A stretch of 59,056 nt of DNA from an uncultured Bacilli bacterium (GCA_947598285.1 CANQFE010000001.1:77705-136760), one strand, 5' to 3'. Counted from the stretch's first letter, positions 29,199 through 38,760 are shown. Translations and numbers: made by a program. The notes: generated by a model from the sequence alone, not told the origin.

Positions 29199-29361
29199 TT
29201 CTAAAAACACCAATCGCATCAACGTTAATAACAAAGAGGAACAAGAACGAGACATTGATAAAGAACTTAAAAGTTTACGAGCTGAATTAAATACTCTGAA
29301 ATCAGATGTTCAATCTATAAATTATCTTCTTACTAAATTCATTGATGGCGAAGATATTTAA
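29134..29361 (+). CDS. Small coiled-coil protein
   Basis: Up to 75 residues with a charged N-terminus and a clear heptad region (DKELKSLRAELNTLKSDVQ). No Shine-Dalgarno is visible before 29134 or 29092, so it may be translated by coupling or frameshift from the overlapping ORF at 29034. Confidence 0.45.
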   Translation: MGGIEKIRRKEENESGEKVYFNSKNTNRINVNNKEEQERDIDKELKSLRAELNTLKSDVQSINYLLTKFIDGEDI

Positions 29362-29517
29362 AATTTTATTGATAAATTCAACAAAATTTTATTAAAGTGA
29401 CTTACCATAGAAATATATATGTAATGAAAACTTCGCTTACAAATTACTAATAATTATATAGAATTTAACACTCAGAATGAATGTTATTAAGAATAGTAAA
29501 GAAAGGTTCTACACACT

Positions 29518-29691
29518 ATGACTCAAAAAGAAAAAGTAACACTTTGTTCCATGCTTTGGAAATGGGAAAATGACGAACTTAATCCTACTGAAAAGATTTC
29601 CGCTGATAACGAAGATTTTGATAGAGTTAAAAAGATTAATGATCTAAAGAAATATATCGACGAAATACTCGAAGCACTAGAAGAAGAATAA
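29518..29691 (+). CDS. Small acidic protein
   Basis: A 57-residue protein below the track cut-off: MTQKEKVTLCSMLWKWENDE at the start and a terminal acidic helix (DEILEALEEE). GAAAGGTTCTACACACT precedes the ATG. Not recognised. Confidence 0.6.
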   Translation: MTQKEKVTLCSMLWKWENDELNPTEKISADNEDFDRVKKINDLKKYIDEILEALEEE

Positions 29692-29723
29692 AATAATTGT
29701 TACATAGAGAAGGAGAACAGAAA

Positions 29724-30146
29724 TTGAATAATGTTCTAGCTGATTCTGGAAAAAGAATTTCTTACGGTGAAGGAAAAGCAATACGGGAACCATCAGAAGG
29801 AAAGGGTAGATTTGATTTGATTTCACCTTTCGCACTAAAAAGACTGGCACGGCATTATGAAAATGGTGCAAAGAAATATGCAGATAGAAATTGGGAAAAA
29901 GGAATTCCTTTTTCACGATATATCGATTCAGCAATGAGGCATTTAAATCAATATATGCAGGGTATGGAAAATGAAGACCATCTTGCAGCAGCCGCTTGGA
30001 ATATTTTCTGTATTATGCATCATCAAGAATTAGGACAAATTGAATTGGATGATCTTCCACACTACCTAAGTAAAAAACAAGAGCCAGAAGAACAAAAATA
30101 TAAACAGATATCAATTCTAGAGGAACTAGAAGAGGTTAATAAGTAA
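29724..30146 (+). CDS. dATP/dGTP diphosphohydrolase N-terminal-domain-like protein
   Basis: A 140-residue protein with the conserved block GAKKYADRNWEKG...RYIDSAMRHLNQY...EDHLAAAAWNIFCIMHH, typical of the dATP/dGTP diphosphohydrolase N-terminal (DUF5664-like) family seen in phages. Repeated His/Glu pairs on helices fit a metal-dependent nucleotide hydrolase. I favour a TTG start at 29724, seven bases after GAAGGAG; the track start at 29697 has no site. It probably adjusts dNTP pools. Confidence 0.75.
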   Translation: MNNVLADSGKRISYGEGKAIREPSEGKGRFDLISPFALKRLARHYENGAKKYADRNWEKGIPFSRYIDSAMRHLNQYMQGMENEDHLAAAAWNIFCIMHHQELGQIELDDLPHYLSKKQEPEEQKYKQISILEELEEVNK

Positions 30147-30147
30147 A

Positions 30148-30630
30148 ATGAATTCCGAAAATAAAAAATTTAATCCTGAATTTATCACTTCATCTAGTAT
30201 AGATAATGTAAATGAAGTGTTAGTAACTGATAATCCTGATTTATCTCATGTAACCGGGATAACATATAGTCCATCAACAATATCTAATTATAGCTATTTT
30301 GCATTAACAAATAAAACAGATAAAAAATATAAATTGCCCGGAATATTTGTAATACAGGATGAAAAAACAAATTGTGTAAAGAAAATCTATATTACTAAAA
30401 TTATTTATGCACGACCCGCAACAATTGTATTTTGGAGTGATGGAGTTAAAACGGTTACTAAGTGTGCAAAAGAGGACGTCTTCAGCTCTGAAGTTGGTTT
30501 AGCAATGTGCATTCTTAAAAGGTTAAATCATAATAAAAGTCTAAAGGATTTGTTTAGTAGTTGGTTACCTTTGAATGATAGATCTTATTCTACTATAACG
30601 ATTAAGGATGTGAGAGCTAGAAAGAAATGA
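30148..30630 (+). CDS. Hypothetical protein
   Basis: A 160-residue, beta-rich protein in the same operon, starting one base after the previous stop. It contains YARPATIVFWSDGVKTVTK and a C-terminal basic end. Conserved-looking in phages; function unknown. Confidence 0.65.
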   Translation: MNSENKKFNPEFITSSSIDNVNEVLVTDNPDLSHVTGITYSPSTISNYSYFALTNKTDKKYKLPGIFVIQDEKTNCVKKIYITKIIYARPATIVFWSDGVKTVTKCAKEDVFSSEVGLAMCILKRLNHNKSLKDLFSSWLPLNDRSYSTITIKDVRARKK

Positions 30631-30640
30631 GGCGGTTTCT

Positions 30641-30985
30641 ATGGAGCTAAACAATGCTTTAGTAACTGAATTAAAAAGTAAGACATACAAAGTAGAATTT
30701 CATTGTGGAACATTAGATGTTACAATTATACGAAACAAGAACGGAAAATTATCGAGAATTAACATTACGACATCTTTAGACATTCCTTGTTTTTCTCAAT
30801 TAGATGTAATTAGTAAACTAATTGTAGCATCTGTTCATGCAGGTGCAAGCGAATTAGATTTAGCAGCAAATTTATCCGATATGTTTTGTTTTAATGAAGA
30901 CAACATATCATCATCAGAGATAAATTGCTTACAAGCATTAGCACAAGTTTTAGAACAAGATTATAAGAATTCATCAAAAATCTAA
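30641..30985 (+). CDS. Hypothetical protein
   Basis: A 114-residue protein with two halves, a beta-rich start and a helical end. GAGGCGGTTTCT precedes the ATG. Not recognised. Confidence 0.62.
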   Translation: MELNNALVTELKSKTYKVEFHCGTLDVTIIRNKNGKLSRINITTSLDIPCFSQLDVISKLIVASVHAGASELDLAANLSDMFCFNEDNISSSEINCLQALAQVLEQDYKNSSKI

Positions 30986-31018
30986 AAAAAAAAAATCAGA
31001 AAAAGTACGACTTATTAG

Positions 31019-31047
31019 TTGTATTTTTTCTTTTATTATATTATAAT
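31019..31047 (+). promoter_or_regulatory. Recurrent phage promoter, copy 13
   Basis: TTGTAT, 17 bp, TATAAT in the TTAGTTGTATTTTTTC context. Confidence 0.82.
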
Positions 31048-31101
31048 ATAATTGTAGTAAGAAGCATGTACAGACCTCTTGTTACAGGAAGGGACGAAGA
31101 T

Positions 31102-32274
31102 ATGAAGCGTTTTAGCATCCATGAAGCCAATATGGAAAAGCTTCTCAAGAAGATAACAACTATCCGCAATAAGTGTGAGAAGTATGGTTGCAAGTTTCAT
31201 TTTGAAGAAGTTGGTGAAGAGTTCAAAGAGCTCGAAAATGAAGCTGGTGAAACTTACACTGCAAGGTTCGTAATTGTCGAAGTCGAAGGCATTGCAATTA
31301 TAAATGGATGGAAGTTCATTGCAACAGTTGAGCATACTGAACATGGTAATATTATCCGCAAGGTATGTGATGTTAAGATTCCTGTGAAATACTACACTTC
31401 TAAACCTATTTGCGAGCATTGTAATAGCAATAGAGTTCGTAAAGATACGTACCTCGTTATGAATGAAGAAACGGGAGAATTTAAGCAGGTTGGTAAATCG
31501 TGTTTAAAGGATTTCACCAGAGGCATGGATGCGGCGCTGGTTACACAATTCCAAGAGATGTTTAAAGAGCTTGAAATGCATGAAACACATCCAGTTTATG
31601 AAAGTTGTAAACGGTATTATAAGACAGAAACTTTCCTGCATTATGTTGCAGAGACAATTAAACATTTTGGATACGTAAAAGCCGATTCACAAGATAGAAG
31701 TACAAAGGAACGGGCTTCGGATTATTTTCTTTTCAAAGAGTATAATAAACATTTTGGTTTAGGGATTGATGAAGAACTTGAAAATGAATTGGCTACACAT
31801 TCCTTTAACCCATTTTCCGATGAAAATAAGAAGCTTGTGGAAACTGCAATGAATTGGATTTATAATAAATCCGATACAGAAGATGATTATATTCACAATC
31901 TTAAAGTTGCTTGCAGTCTTGAATATATTGACTTTAGAAAATTTGGAATTCTTGCATCTCTTTTCCAAGCATATAATAAAGATATACATCGGCAAGCAAA
32001 ACTTGAAACCGAAAAAGATGTTTCCAATTATGTAGGCACAATTGGAGATAAAATTAACATTCTTATTAGTGCAATTGAATGTGTAACAAGTTGGGAAACA
32101 ACTTATGGTACAATAAGAATTTATAAAATTCTTGGTAATGATGGAAATGTTTTTACTTGTAAAACTTCTAATTGTATTACAAATGGAATTACATCCATTC
32201 GTGGAACAATTAAAAATCACAATGAATACAGAGGAGTAAAGCAAACAGCACTTACAAGATGTAGAGTATTTTAA
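31102..32274 (+). CDS. Large conserved zinc-finger-like phage/plasmid protein
   Basis: A 390-residue protein with CEHCNSNRVRKDTYLV...GKSCLKDF near residues 103-145, a metal-binding block I associate with a widespread phage and plasmid protein of unknown function. The N-terminal 100 residues are beta-rich; the remainder is helical with another beta end. The ATG at 31102 after AGGAAGGGACGAAGAT is preferred over 31066. A single-gene unit between promoter copy 13 and a terminator, so it is probably well expressed. Codon use looks richer in G/C than its neighbours. Confidence 0.75.
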   Translation: MKRFSIHEANMEKLLKKITTIRNKCEKYGCKFHFEEVGEEFKELENEAGETYTARFVIVEVEGIAIINGWKFIATVEHTEHGNIIRKVCDVKIPVKYYTSKPICEHCNSNRVRKDTYLVMNEETGEFKQVGKSCLKDFTRGMDAALVTQFQEMFKELEMHETHPVYESCKRYYKTETFLHYVAETIKHFGYVKADSQDRSTKERASDYFLFKEYNKHFGLGIDEELENELATHSFNPFSDENKKLVETAMNWIYNKSDTEDDYIHNLKVACSLEYIDFRKFGILASLFQAYNKDIHRQAKLETEKDVSNYVGTIGDKINILISAIECVTSWETTYGTIRIYKILGNDGNVFTCKTSNCITNGITSIRGTIKNHNEYRGVKQTALTRCRVF

Positions 32275-32283
32275 CCCAAAAGA

Positions 32284-32309
32284 AAAAGGGGTGTTAAGAC
32301 ACCCCTTTT
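32284..32309 (+). terminator. Rho-independent terminator
   Basis: AAAAGGGGTGT-TAAG-ACACCCCTTTT right after the gene. Confidence 0.9.
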
Positions 32310-32334
32310 ATATATGATTAAGGAAGATATGTAT

Positions 32335-32985
32335 ATGAAAAAGTTTGTTGTGATTAGAATAAATAAAGAAACTGGAGAACTGTCTTATAAAGCAAATAAT
32401 CCAGGTTCACGAGAAATAAAGTGGTCAACAAATAAAAATGATGTAAAAGAATACACGTATTCTGGAGCTTCTGGTTGGGTTAAAACACTTATTAATAAAG
32501 AGTTTAGTAAAAAATATGATTATAAAAGTGAATGTTTTAGTAAACAAATTGATCTATTTGTGGAAGACATGAAATTAGAAAATAATACATATGAAGAATA
32601 TACATCTGAAAAAGTAATAGATGAAACTTCATTAGTACAGGAAGAGTCTAGACAAGATGAAACTTTAGATGATTTTGAAGTACGTATTTTGGAATTAATA
32701 AAAAATAACACACTTGAATTCGATACAAGTAATTATTATGTAATATATATTGGAGATAGTGTTTATGGAACAGAACAATACTTAGTATTTTATAACGATT
32801 CTGATACTGTTTACATTTCCTCAGTGCCAGCTATGTCAACACAAGAAAGATGTCAACAAGCACTTGATTCTTTTCAAAAACAACTGGAAACACAAAAAGA
32901 ACGAAAATTACATAAAGTGAAAAATTTTAATCCACAAATTATTAGACGCCCGGAAAAATTTAAGTATCTACCCATAATTTCATAA
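32335..32985 (+). CDS. Hypothetical protein
   Basis: A 216-residue protein with an acidic central linker (EESRQDETLDDFEVR) between two beta-containing domains. ATG at 32335 with AAGGAAGATATGT is preferred over 32314. Not recognised. It begins the group of larger proteins before the tail genes. Confidence 0.65.
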   Translation: MKKFVVIRINKETGELSYKANNPGSREIKWSTNKNDVKEYTYSGASGWVKTLINKEFSKKYDYKSECFSKQIDLFVEDMKLENNTYEEYTSEKVIDETSLVQEESRQDETLDDFEVRILELIKNNTLEFDTSNYYVIYIGDSVYGTEQYLVFYNDSDTVYISSVPAMSTQERCQQALDSFQKQLETQKERKLHKVKNFNPQIIRRPEKFKYLPIIS

Positions 32986-33039
32986 ATTAAACTTGTATAT
33001 ATTAATATATTGTTATCTAATACGATAAAGGAATTATTT

Positions 33040-33369
33040 ATGAAAATAAGACTTGTTGAAGATATCGTTGATGATGTGAAGCAAAGAGCAAATGAAACTC
33101 AAAAATTACTTAACGAAGTTAACGATATATTAGTAACTAATGAATTTACACGAAAGCAAGAAATCAATGGAACATCTTATTTCATTTCAAAAGATGATAT
33201 AAATGCTTCATTTTATATTAGTGACGATCTTAATTATAAAGGATATATTACTACTGATAGTAGTGATTCAATAAATTTTAATTTAAAAGGTACCAAAACT
33301 AATTTAGTTTCAGCCGTTAATAAATTTATAAAGGAATGGGATGAATTAAATGAATCAAGAGAAAAATAA
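33040..33369 (+). CDS. Hypothetical protein with MKIRL start
   Basis: A 109-residue protein starting MKIRLVEDIVDD, a helical N-terminus followed by a beta domain. The MKIRL(V/K)E start recurs in the product at 34886 and might be a sorting signal for virion proteins (inference). AAAGGAATTATTT precedes the ATG at 33040. Confidence 0.62.
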   Translation: MKIRLVEDIVDDVKQRANETQKLLNEVNDILVTNEFTRKQEINGTSYFISKDDINASFYISDDLNYKGYITTDSSDSINFNLKGTKTNLVSAVNKFIKEWDELNESREK

Positions 33370-34780
33370 GATTATTAAACACGTTAATCCTGACGATTTT
33401 AACGACGTTGCAAAAATAGCCTCCTGTGAAGATAATACCATTGATAATGTCTTTATTGAAAAATATGCCGCCGACTATGATGAGTTAAATGAATGTGATT
33501 TACTAACTATTAACGAAGACGAAAAATCTTATGTTAGTAATAAGAAATATCATATCTGTCCTGTTTGCCATAATAAGACACTAATTGAAGTTCCGGAAGT
33601 AGATTCCGATTACTATATTTGCGATGAATGTGGTGCAGAAGGCTATGGATATAGTGATTATAATGGTAATATTGTAATTAAAGAATCCACAAAAAAGACT
33701 GACGTAATAGACACTAGTTCTTTAACAGAAGATATCGATGAGACTGTTATAAATCTTATTAAAGAAGCAGACAAATTAGCAGATGACTTATATAATCGTC
33801 CCGATGATAAGTCACCTTGCGATATTTTAACTGATGCTGGATTTGACGAAGTTGGGGACCATTTTCTAATTAAAACGATTACTGAAAACGATACGGAATA
33901 TCGAATCGTATTTAATTTTACAAGATATAATGCAACATATGGAGCAGCTCCCGTTGAATATTATGTTACGGTAGATGGTAAAATTCCGAGTGGTTATACA
34001 ACGTCTAAAACATATATTGAAAAAGAAGACGATAAAGATGATGATTTTGTTGAAGCATTTAGTACCACATTTGATGAAACCAATAGTATTAGTGAAAAGT
34101 ATGAAAATCCCAAAGAAATGGAAAAGGGATATTCAACCCCGCTACTACATGATGCAAACTGGACAAAAGATATAGAGCAATGTTCTGAGATGCTCAAGGA
34201 CGCTGATACAAATGCACAAGAAGCCGCAAAGAACAGATTGATAAAAATTCATCAAGAAATATTAGATAATCTCGATGATTTCGATGAATTTGATAGTTAC
34301 TGGAAAGAGAAATATCAAGAAGCTAAGAGATTGCTTAAATCTTATTTAGATGATATTCCGGTAGAAATTAAAAAATTAGCTAGTAATGAATCTTTAGAAA
34401 AAGATGTAAAACCAGCTAGTCTTACAGAAGCATCTTATGGTGGTGCATATGACATTGTTGATGATCAATATTTTACTAAAGATGATTTAAATGAATTTAT
34501 TGATGATGTATTGGAAGCAGTGGATGAACATTTTGGAGTTAGAAATTTTACTGAAATATATGATGCCGACATTACTAATGGCATTATTAGTTTAACACTA
34601 TCTTTTAAAGGATATGAAGAATCTTATTCGACTAAAATCGACATGAGAAAAATTAAAGTTCCAAGAGATCTTATTAAACATTATTCTAATGAATTTATTA
34701 AATACTTTATAGATAAATTTGAAGAAGCAATTGATAATGACTATATAGATTTTAAACAGACAGCTTCAAGTACAAAATAA
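33350..34780 (+). CDS. Large hypothetical protein, possible virion component
   Basis: A 476-residue acidic protein. Near residue 65 it has a zinc ribbon CPVCHNK...CDECGAEGYGY; later come long acidic helices and a C-terminal alpha/beta domain. It contains SLTED and SLTEAS, matching the LxE pattern at which T4-type prohead proteases cut. It overlaps the previous gene by 20 nt. Function unknown; a head-internal or scaffold-related role is speculation based on context and the LxE sites. Confidence 0.6.
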   Translation: MNQEKNKIIKHVNPDDFNDVAKIASCEDNTIDNVFIEKYAADYDELNECDLLTINEDEKSYVSNKKYHICPVCHNKTLIEVPEVDSDYYICDECGAEGYGYSDYNGNIVIKESTKKTDVIDTSSLTEDIDETVINLIKEADKLADDLYNRPDDKSPCDILTDAGFDEVGDHFLIKTITENDTEYRIVFNFTRYNATYGAAPVEYYVTVDGKIPSGYTTSKTYIEKEDDKDDDFVEAFSTTFDETNSISEKYENPKEMEKGYSTPLLHDANWTKDIEQCSEMLKDADTNAQEAAKNRLIKIHQEILDNLDDFDEFDSYWKEKYQEAKRLLKSYLDDIPVEIKKLASNESLEKDVKPASLTEASYGGAYDIVDDQYFTKDDLNEFIDDVLEAVDEHFGVRNFTEIYDADITNGIISLTLSFKGYEESYSTKIDMRKIKVPRDLIKHYSNEFIKYFIDKFEEAIDNDYIDFKQTASSTK

Positions 34781-34885
34781 AAATGAAAATAAACACAATG
34801 AAATAGAAGTAAGAAATATAACAAATTCATTACTTCTATTTCTGCTATATATTATATAAAAATTTAAAAAGGTGAAGATAATTAG

Positions 34886-36091
34886 ATGAAGATACGATTA
34901 AAAGAATATAAAAAAGATCCACTTAAAGAGACAATTATTGACACACTTGATTATCTAATTGAATTTGAAGATATCTTCCCATTTCCAAAAGGTAAATATC
35001 TAGCACATAGCTGGCAGGATTGGAAAGATGACGTTTATTATGGTAACACATCTGATTTAGATGATGCAGAAAGTTTATTAAATTATCTTAATAAACAACT
35101 TGACTTCGAACGTAGGCGCCCAGAAGTATTTGAGGATGATACACAAGCACAATTAACTCTTGATACATACAATCGTTTACAAAATGCATTCAATAGAAAA
35201 ATTTCTTTATTACACGATGAAGACGAATTAGATGAAGGTATTTTAAACGACCTTTCTCGTGTAGGCTCTGCCATTAAAGATAGTGTCAAAGACAGTGAGT
35301 GGTATAAAAATAATATACAAACAAAAGTAGATAAAGTAAAAAATAGTGTCGCTTATAAGAATATTAGTAATGCTGTTAAGACCACAGATGCTTATGCAGC
35401 AGCTAAAAAAGCACGTAATGGTGTAAAAAACGTTTGGAATGCTGCTAAAGAAATAGAACATGATAACAATCGAAAAGCAGCTGACTATACAGTAACTGTT
35501 AATGGCAAACAATATAATGCAAATGATTTAATATATACGTATAAGGGACAAAAAATAACCCCAGACGAATATGTTCAAATGAATGCATTAAAAGCTAAAA
35601 ATGTAGAAATAAAAGTTCCACGAAAATCTAGGAATTCAAATATCTTACACGAAGATGGTTACCCAGATTGGATACAGGACACAAGAGACGATCCAAGAAG
35701 TCCTATATATGACGGACCAGATTTAGAAGAAACTACAGAAGCAGATACCGTAACTACAGACTTTAAAATTTCATTTGACATAGTAGATGGAATATGTAAG
35801 AATGAAAAAGATTTATTAGATAGCGAAAATGAACCATACATATCCGATAAGTACAGTGCCGATGTGGAGTATGAAGATTGCTTCCAAGAAATATTAGAAT
35901 CAATAATAAGTCTTCCAGAAACACAAGAAGATGGAAGTTATGTAGTAGAAGGAATAGCAAAAGTTCCAATTGACGTTACAATAGAAAAAGAAATATATGA
36001 TGGTGACGTCGAAACAACAATAGGTGATGTTACTATTGATTACTGGGGTAACAAAACGAAAATAGTCTCTATTAACATAAAGAAGGGTTAA
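34886..36091 (+). CDS. Large hypothetical protein, possible virion component
   Basis: A 401-residue protein starting MKIRLKEYKKD. Residues about 115-200 are amphipathic Ala/Lys/Asn-rich repeats (KVDKVKNSVAYKNISNAVK) like internal head or injected proteins, followed by an acidic C-terminal beta domain. Several sites of LxE type occur. AAAAGGTGAAGATAATTAG precedes the ATG. Not recognised. Confidence 0.6.
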   Translation: MKIRLKEYKKDPLKETIIDTLDYLIEFEDIFPFPKGKYLAHSWQDWKDDVYYGNTSDLDDAESLLNYLNKQLDFERRRPEVFEDDTQAQLTLDTYNRLQNAFNRKISLLHDEDELDEGILNDLSRVGSAIKDSVKDSEWYKNNIQTKVDKVKNSVAYKNISNAVKTTDAYAAAKKARNGVKNVWNAAKEIEHDNNRKAADYTVTVNGKQYNANDLIYTYKGQKITPDEYVQMNALKAKNVEIKVPRKSRNSNILHEDGYPDWIQDTRDDPRSPIYDGPDLEETTEADTVTTDFKISFDIVDGICKNEKDLLDSENEPYISDKYSADVEYEDCFQEILESIISLPETQEDGSYVVEGIAKVPIDVTIEKEIYDGDVETTIGDVTIDYWGNKTKIVSINIKKG

Positions 36092-36096
36092 ATAAA

Positions 36097-37269
36097 ATGC
36101 AAATAACTGAATCATTTGAATTGCATGACACATTAAACCCAAAGATATGGGATGGCAATATATTAAAATCAGATGTTGAAGAAGCATTAATAAAAATAGT
36201 ATCTGAATATATATCAACATCAGAGGTTATTACGGAAAACGACGTAATAGATGTTAATCTAGTTGGAAGCAATGCAAGTTATAATTATACAGAAGAATCT
36301 GATTTAGATGTACACATTGTAGTTAACATGGAAAATATATCATGTGATCCAGAATTAGTACAAATAGCGTGTAATTCGGAAAAATCTTCATTTAATAAAA
36401 ATTATGATTTATCCATCAAAGGAATACAAGTCGAATTATATGTAGAAGACGTTAAAGCATCCACTGAATCTAATGGAATATATTCCTTATTTAAAAAAGA
36501 ATGGATTAAATTTCCAACGAAGATAGAAAATATAGACTATAGTAAAGATCAGAATTTTATTAACGAATTAACTGAATATAAAAATAGAATTGAAAATATC
36601 TTATCTACATCTTCCAGGGCAATAGACATACAAGACGAAATAAATAATTTATATAATATGAGAAGAGAATCTATAATGACCGAAGGTGAATATGGATTTG
36701 GTAATCAATTATTTAAAGAAATAAGAAGTTTAGGTTTATTAGATTCTTTAAAGAATAAGAAATATGAATTATCAAGTAAAGAATTATCGTTGGAATCAAA
36801 GAAATTAGGAGAACATATAATGAAGAAATATAGAATTAATTATCTATTGAAAGAGGATTATCATTATAGTATCATAGATTCGGATAATCCTGATACTGCG
36901 GTTAATGATGTTGTTAATTATTTTACCCCGGAAGATAATTGTAAAATATTAAGTGTTGAAGAATGTAATAATCAAGGACCACAAGAAGGTCCTGATGCTG
37001 GATTGTCAAATTTACTTATTACATCTATCAATGATGAATGGACTACAATTTCATCATATAATGATTTAGTAATTTCTGCTCGTGCAGAAGGAAGAGAAGA
37101 TATTGCTAAAATTATTGAAGATATTACCAATGAAGAAGTAAACCATGTTGGCATGTTACAAACTGCGTTGAAATTAGTATCTCCAAATGTAAGTAACGTA
37201 CAAGACGGAGAACAAGAAGCAACAGAGATTATTAATCAAGAAAATACACAAGAAGCTTCAAGTATATAA
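36097..37269 (+). CDS. Nucleotidyltransferase fused to ferritin-like domain
   Basis: Two readable domains in 390 residues. Residues about 50-130 show a polymerase-beta-type nucleotidyltransferase site: VGSNASYNYTEESDLDVHIVV (GS...SDLDxHI). Residues about 300-365 form a ferritin/rubrerythrin-like bundle: SINDEWTTISSYND, ARAEGREDI, ITNEEVNHVGML, with the ExxH diiron pattern. Similar ferritin-like domains occur in other phage proteins; the pairing with a nucleotidyltransferase is unusual. It follows the previous gene by 5 bp and ends an operon. Substrate unknown. Confidence 0.75.
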   Translation: MQITESFELHDTLNPKIWDGNILKSDVEEALIKIVSEYISTSEVITENDVIDVNLVGSNASYNYTEESDLDVHIVVNMENISCDPELVQIACNSEKSSFNKNYDLSIKGIQVELYVEDVKASTESNGIYSLFKKEWIKFPTKIENIDYSKDQNFINELTEYKNRIENILSTSSRAIDIQDEINNLYNMRRESIMTEGEYGFGNQLFKEIRSLGLLDSLKNKKYELSSKELSLESKKLGEHIMKKYRINYLLKEDYHYSIIDSDNPDTAVNDVVNYFTPEDNCKILSVEECNNQGPQEGPDAGLSNLLITSINDEWTTISSYNDLVISARAEGREDIAKIIEDITNEEVNHVGMLQTALKLVSPNVSNVQDGEQEATEIINQENTQEASSI

Positions 37270-37288
37270 TAAGATAAATAAAAATTAG

Positions 37289-37317
37289 TTGTCTTTTTTC
37301 ATATTTTTTATTATTCT
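37289..37317 (+). promoter_or_regulatory. Recurrent phage promoter, copy 14
   Basis: TTGTCT, 17 bp, TATTCT in the TTAGTTGTCTTTTTTC context, 33 bp before the next gene. Confidence 0.7.
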
Positions 37318-37349
37318 ATATATAAGAAAGAATAGGAGGGTACATAAAC

Positions 37350-38714
37350 ATGCGATTTAATAAAGGGCAAGTTGAAATTAAAATTCCTAGAACTCTTAAT
37401 GAACATGTTGTTAATAGAACTCTTAATGAGGATGATTTTAATGACGGATTTCATATTGTTGAGAAGACTTGGAATGAAGTATGTAACAAACTAAAAGATA
37501 TGGGATATGTTGTTGATAGTGCATATTCAGTAAATCTTCCCGCGGAGAAATTTGCTATTGCATATAAAGATAACGATATTAACCAAGCTTATCGTATTCC
37601 TTTTAGTGTATATCATGATGGTGATATTGAAGTATTAGAAAAGTATATTAGAAAAGAACGTCTAACCGAGGATAAACTAAAACTTGATACAAGTTATGCT
37701 CAAGATGGTTATTGGTTTTTTGGTAAGCATGGACTTGGTCCTGGACTTATTCCAAAGGATTGCGAAGTATTAGAATGGATTGATGTAGATAATGGTACAT
37801 ATTTTAGGTTGAATCGATTCCTTACCACTTCAGAGCTTCGTGAGTATGAAATTAAAGAACAAACTCCTCCTTCTGATGTACTAGAAAAGAGAATGAAAGA
37901 AAGTTGGATAATTACCCGTAGTAAGAATAAAATATTAGAATCGTATTCTAAAAGAGACCTTAAAAAGATTTGTGAAGACACTGAATATAATCTTGGTATT
38001 TTACTTATGGAATATGCTTCAAAAAAGCCATTCGTAAAACAGCTTACTGAATCAATTGATATAAATAGTTTACATTCAGCATATGATACAATCAGTAAAT
38101 TAAGTAAACGGTTTAATCAATTACTTAATGAAGCAACTGCAACAATAGCAGTAGACAAAATTGCAGGAATTCCAATTAATAAAGTTAAGGCAATTAAAGT
38201 TGAAGGCGAAGATTTATATAAGGTCATAAGTGTAGATAGTGAGAATCAGGAATTTGAGGTTGAAGATTCAGATAAGGAAATATCCCATTTCAGTTTCGGC
38301 TTTGTTGCCGATGGTGTAAATGATGGGGACATGCAATTACTTCAAATCTATCGTCCAGAAAAAGGTCACAGGTTTACAGATGATGAGTTTCTTATTAATC
38401 AAGTAGATAAGAGTAACAAACATGACATGTTATTTTTACAAGTATATGACACCTTAGCACAAGGCTTATACAAAGGGAATCCAAAGGATCCAAAGAACGA
38501 TTGGATTGGAGCAAATCTTGGACATCGCATTAAACGTTATGACGAAATAAGTACCAATTATGACGGTAATATCGTCATAAGAGATAATTCAGAAAAAGGA
38601 TTAAAATCAGCAATTGAAGTTGCCAATCACTTCGGACTAAAGTATAATGGTCCACGAAAAGTTTCACATTATCCAGACGGAAAAGATTGGGTATTAACAA
38701 TTTACATAGAGTAA
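37350..38714 (+). CDS. Large hypothetical protein
   Basis: A 454-residue protein starting MRFNKGQVEIKIP with repeated TLNE (RTLNEHVVNRTLNEDDF), RLTED and QLTES sites of the LxE type. The C-terminal half has a beta domain and ends with a conserved-looking GLKYNGPRKVSHYPDGKDWVLTIYIE. AGGAGGGTACATAAAC precedes the ATG. Not recognised; virion-associated is a guess from LxE sites and position. Confidence 0.62.
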   Translation: MRFNKGQVEIKIPRTLNEHVVNRTLNEDDFNDGFHIVEKTWNEVCNKLKDMGYVVDSAYSVNLPAEKFAIAYKDNDINQAYRIPFSVYHDGDIEVLEKYIRKERLTEDKLKLDTSYAQDGYWFFGKHGLGPGLIPKDCEVLEWIDVDNGTYFRLNRFLTTSELREYEIKEQTPPSDVLEKRMKESWIITRSKNKILESYSKRDLKKICEDTEYNLGILLMEYASKKPFVKQLTESIDINSLHSAYDTISKLSKRFNQLLNEATATIAVDKIAGIPINKVKAIKVEGEDLYKVISVDSENQEFEVEDSDKEISHFSFGFVADGVNDGDMQLLQIYRPEKGHRFTDDEFLINQVDKSNKHDMLFLQVYDTLAQGLYKGNPKDPKNDWIGANLGHRIKRYDEISTNYDGNIVIRDNSEKGLKSAIEVANHFGLKYNGPRKVSHYPDGKDWVLTIYIE

Positions 38715-38727
38715 AATATAATTAGAA

Positions 38728-38760
38728 AAAAATAGTGGGCTTTTGCCCACTATTTTTATT
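38728..38760 (+). terminator. Rho-independent terminator
   Basis: AAATAGTGGGC-TTTT-GCCCACTATTT with T-run; separates the preceding gene from the tail-fibre block. Confidence 0.9.

Noticed and set aside
31759-32244. Long minus-strand ORF opposite the zinc-finger-like gene, and similar shadows (1756-2109, 49093-49521, 49561-49926)
   Set aside because: They mirror strong plus-strand genes, lack ribosome sites and have low-complexity, unnatural composition.
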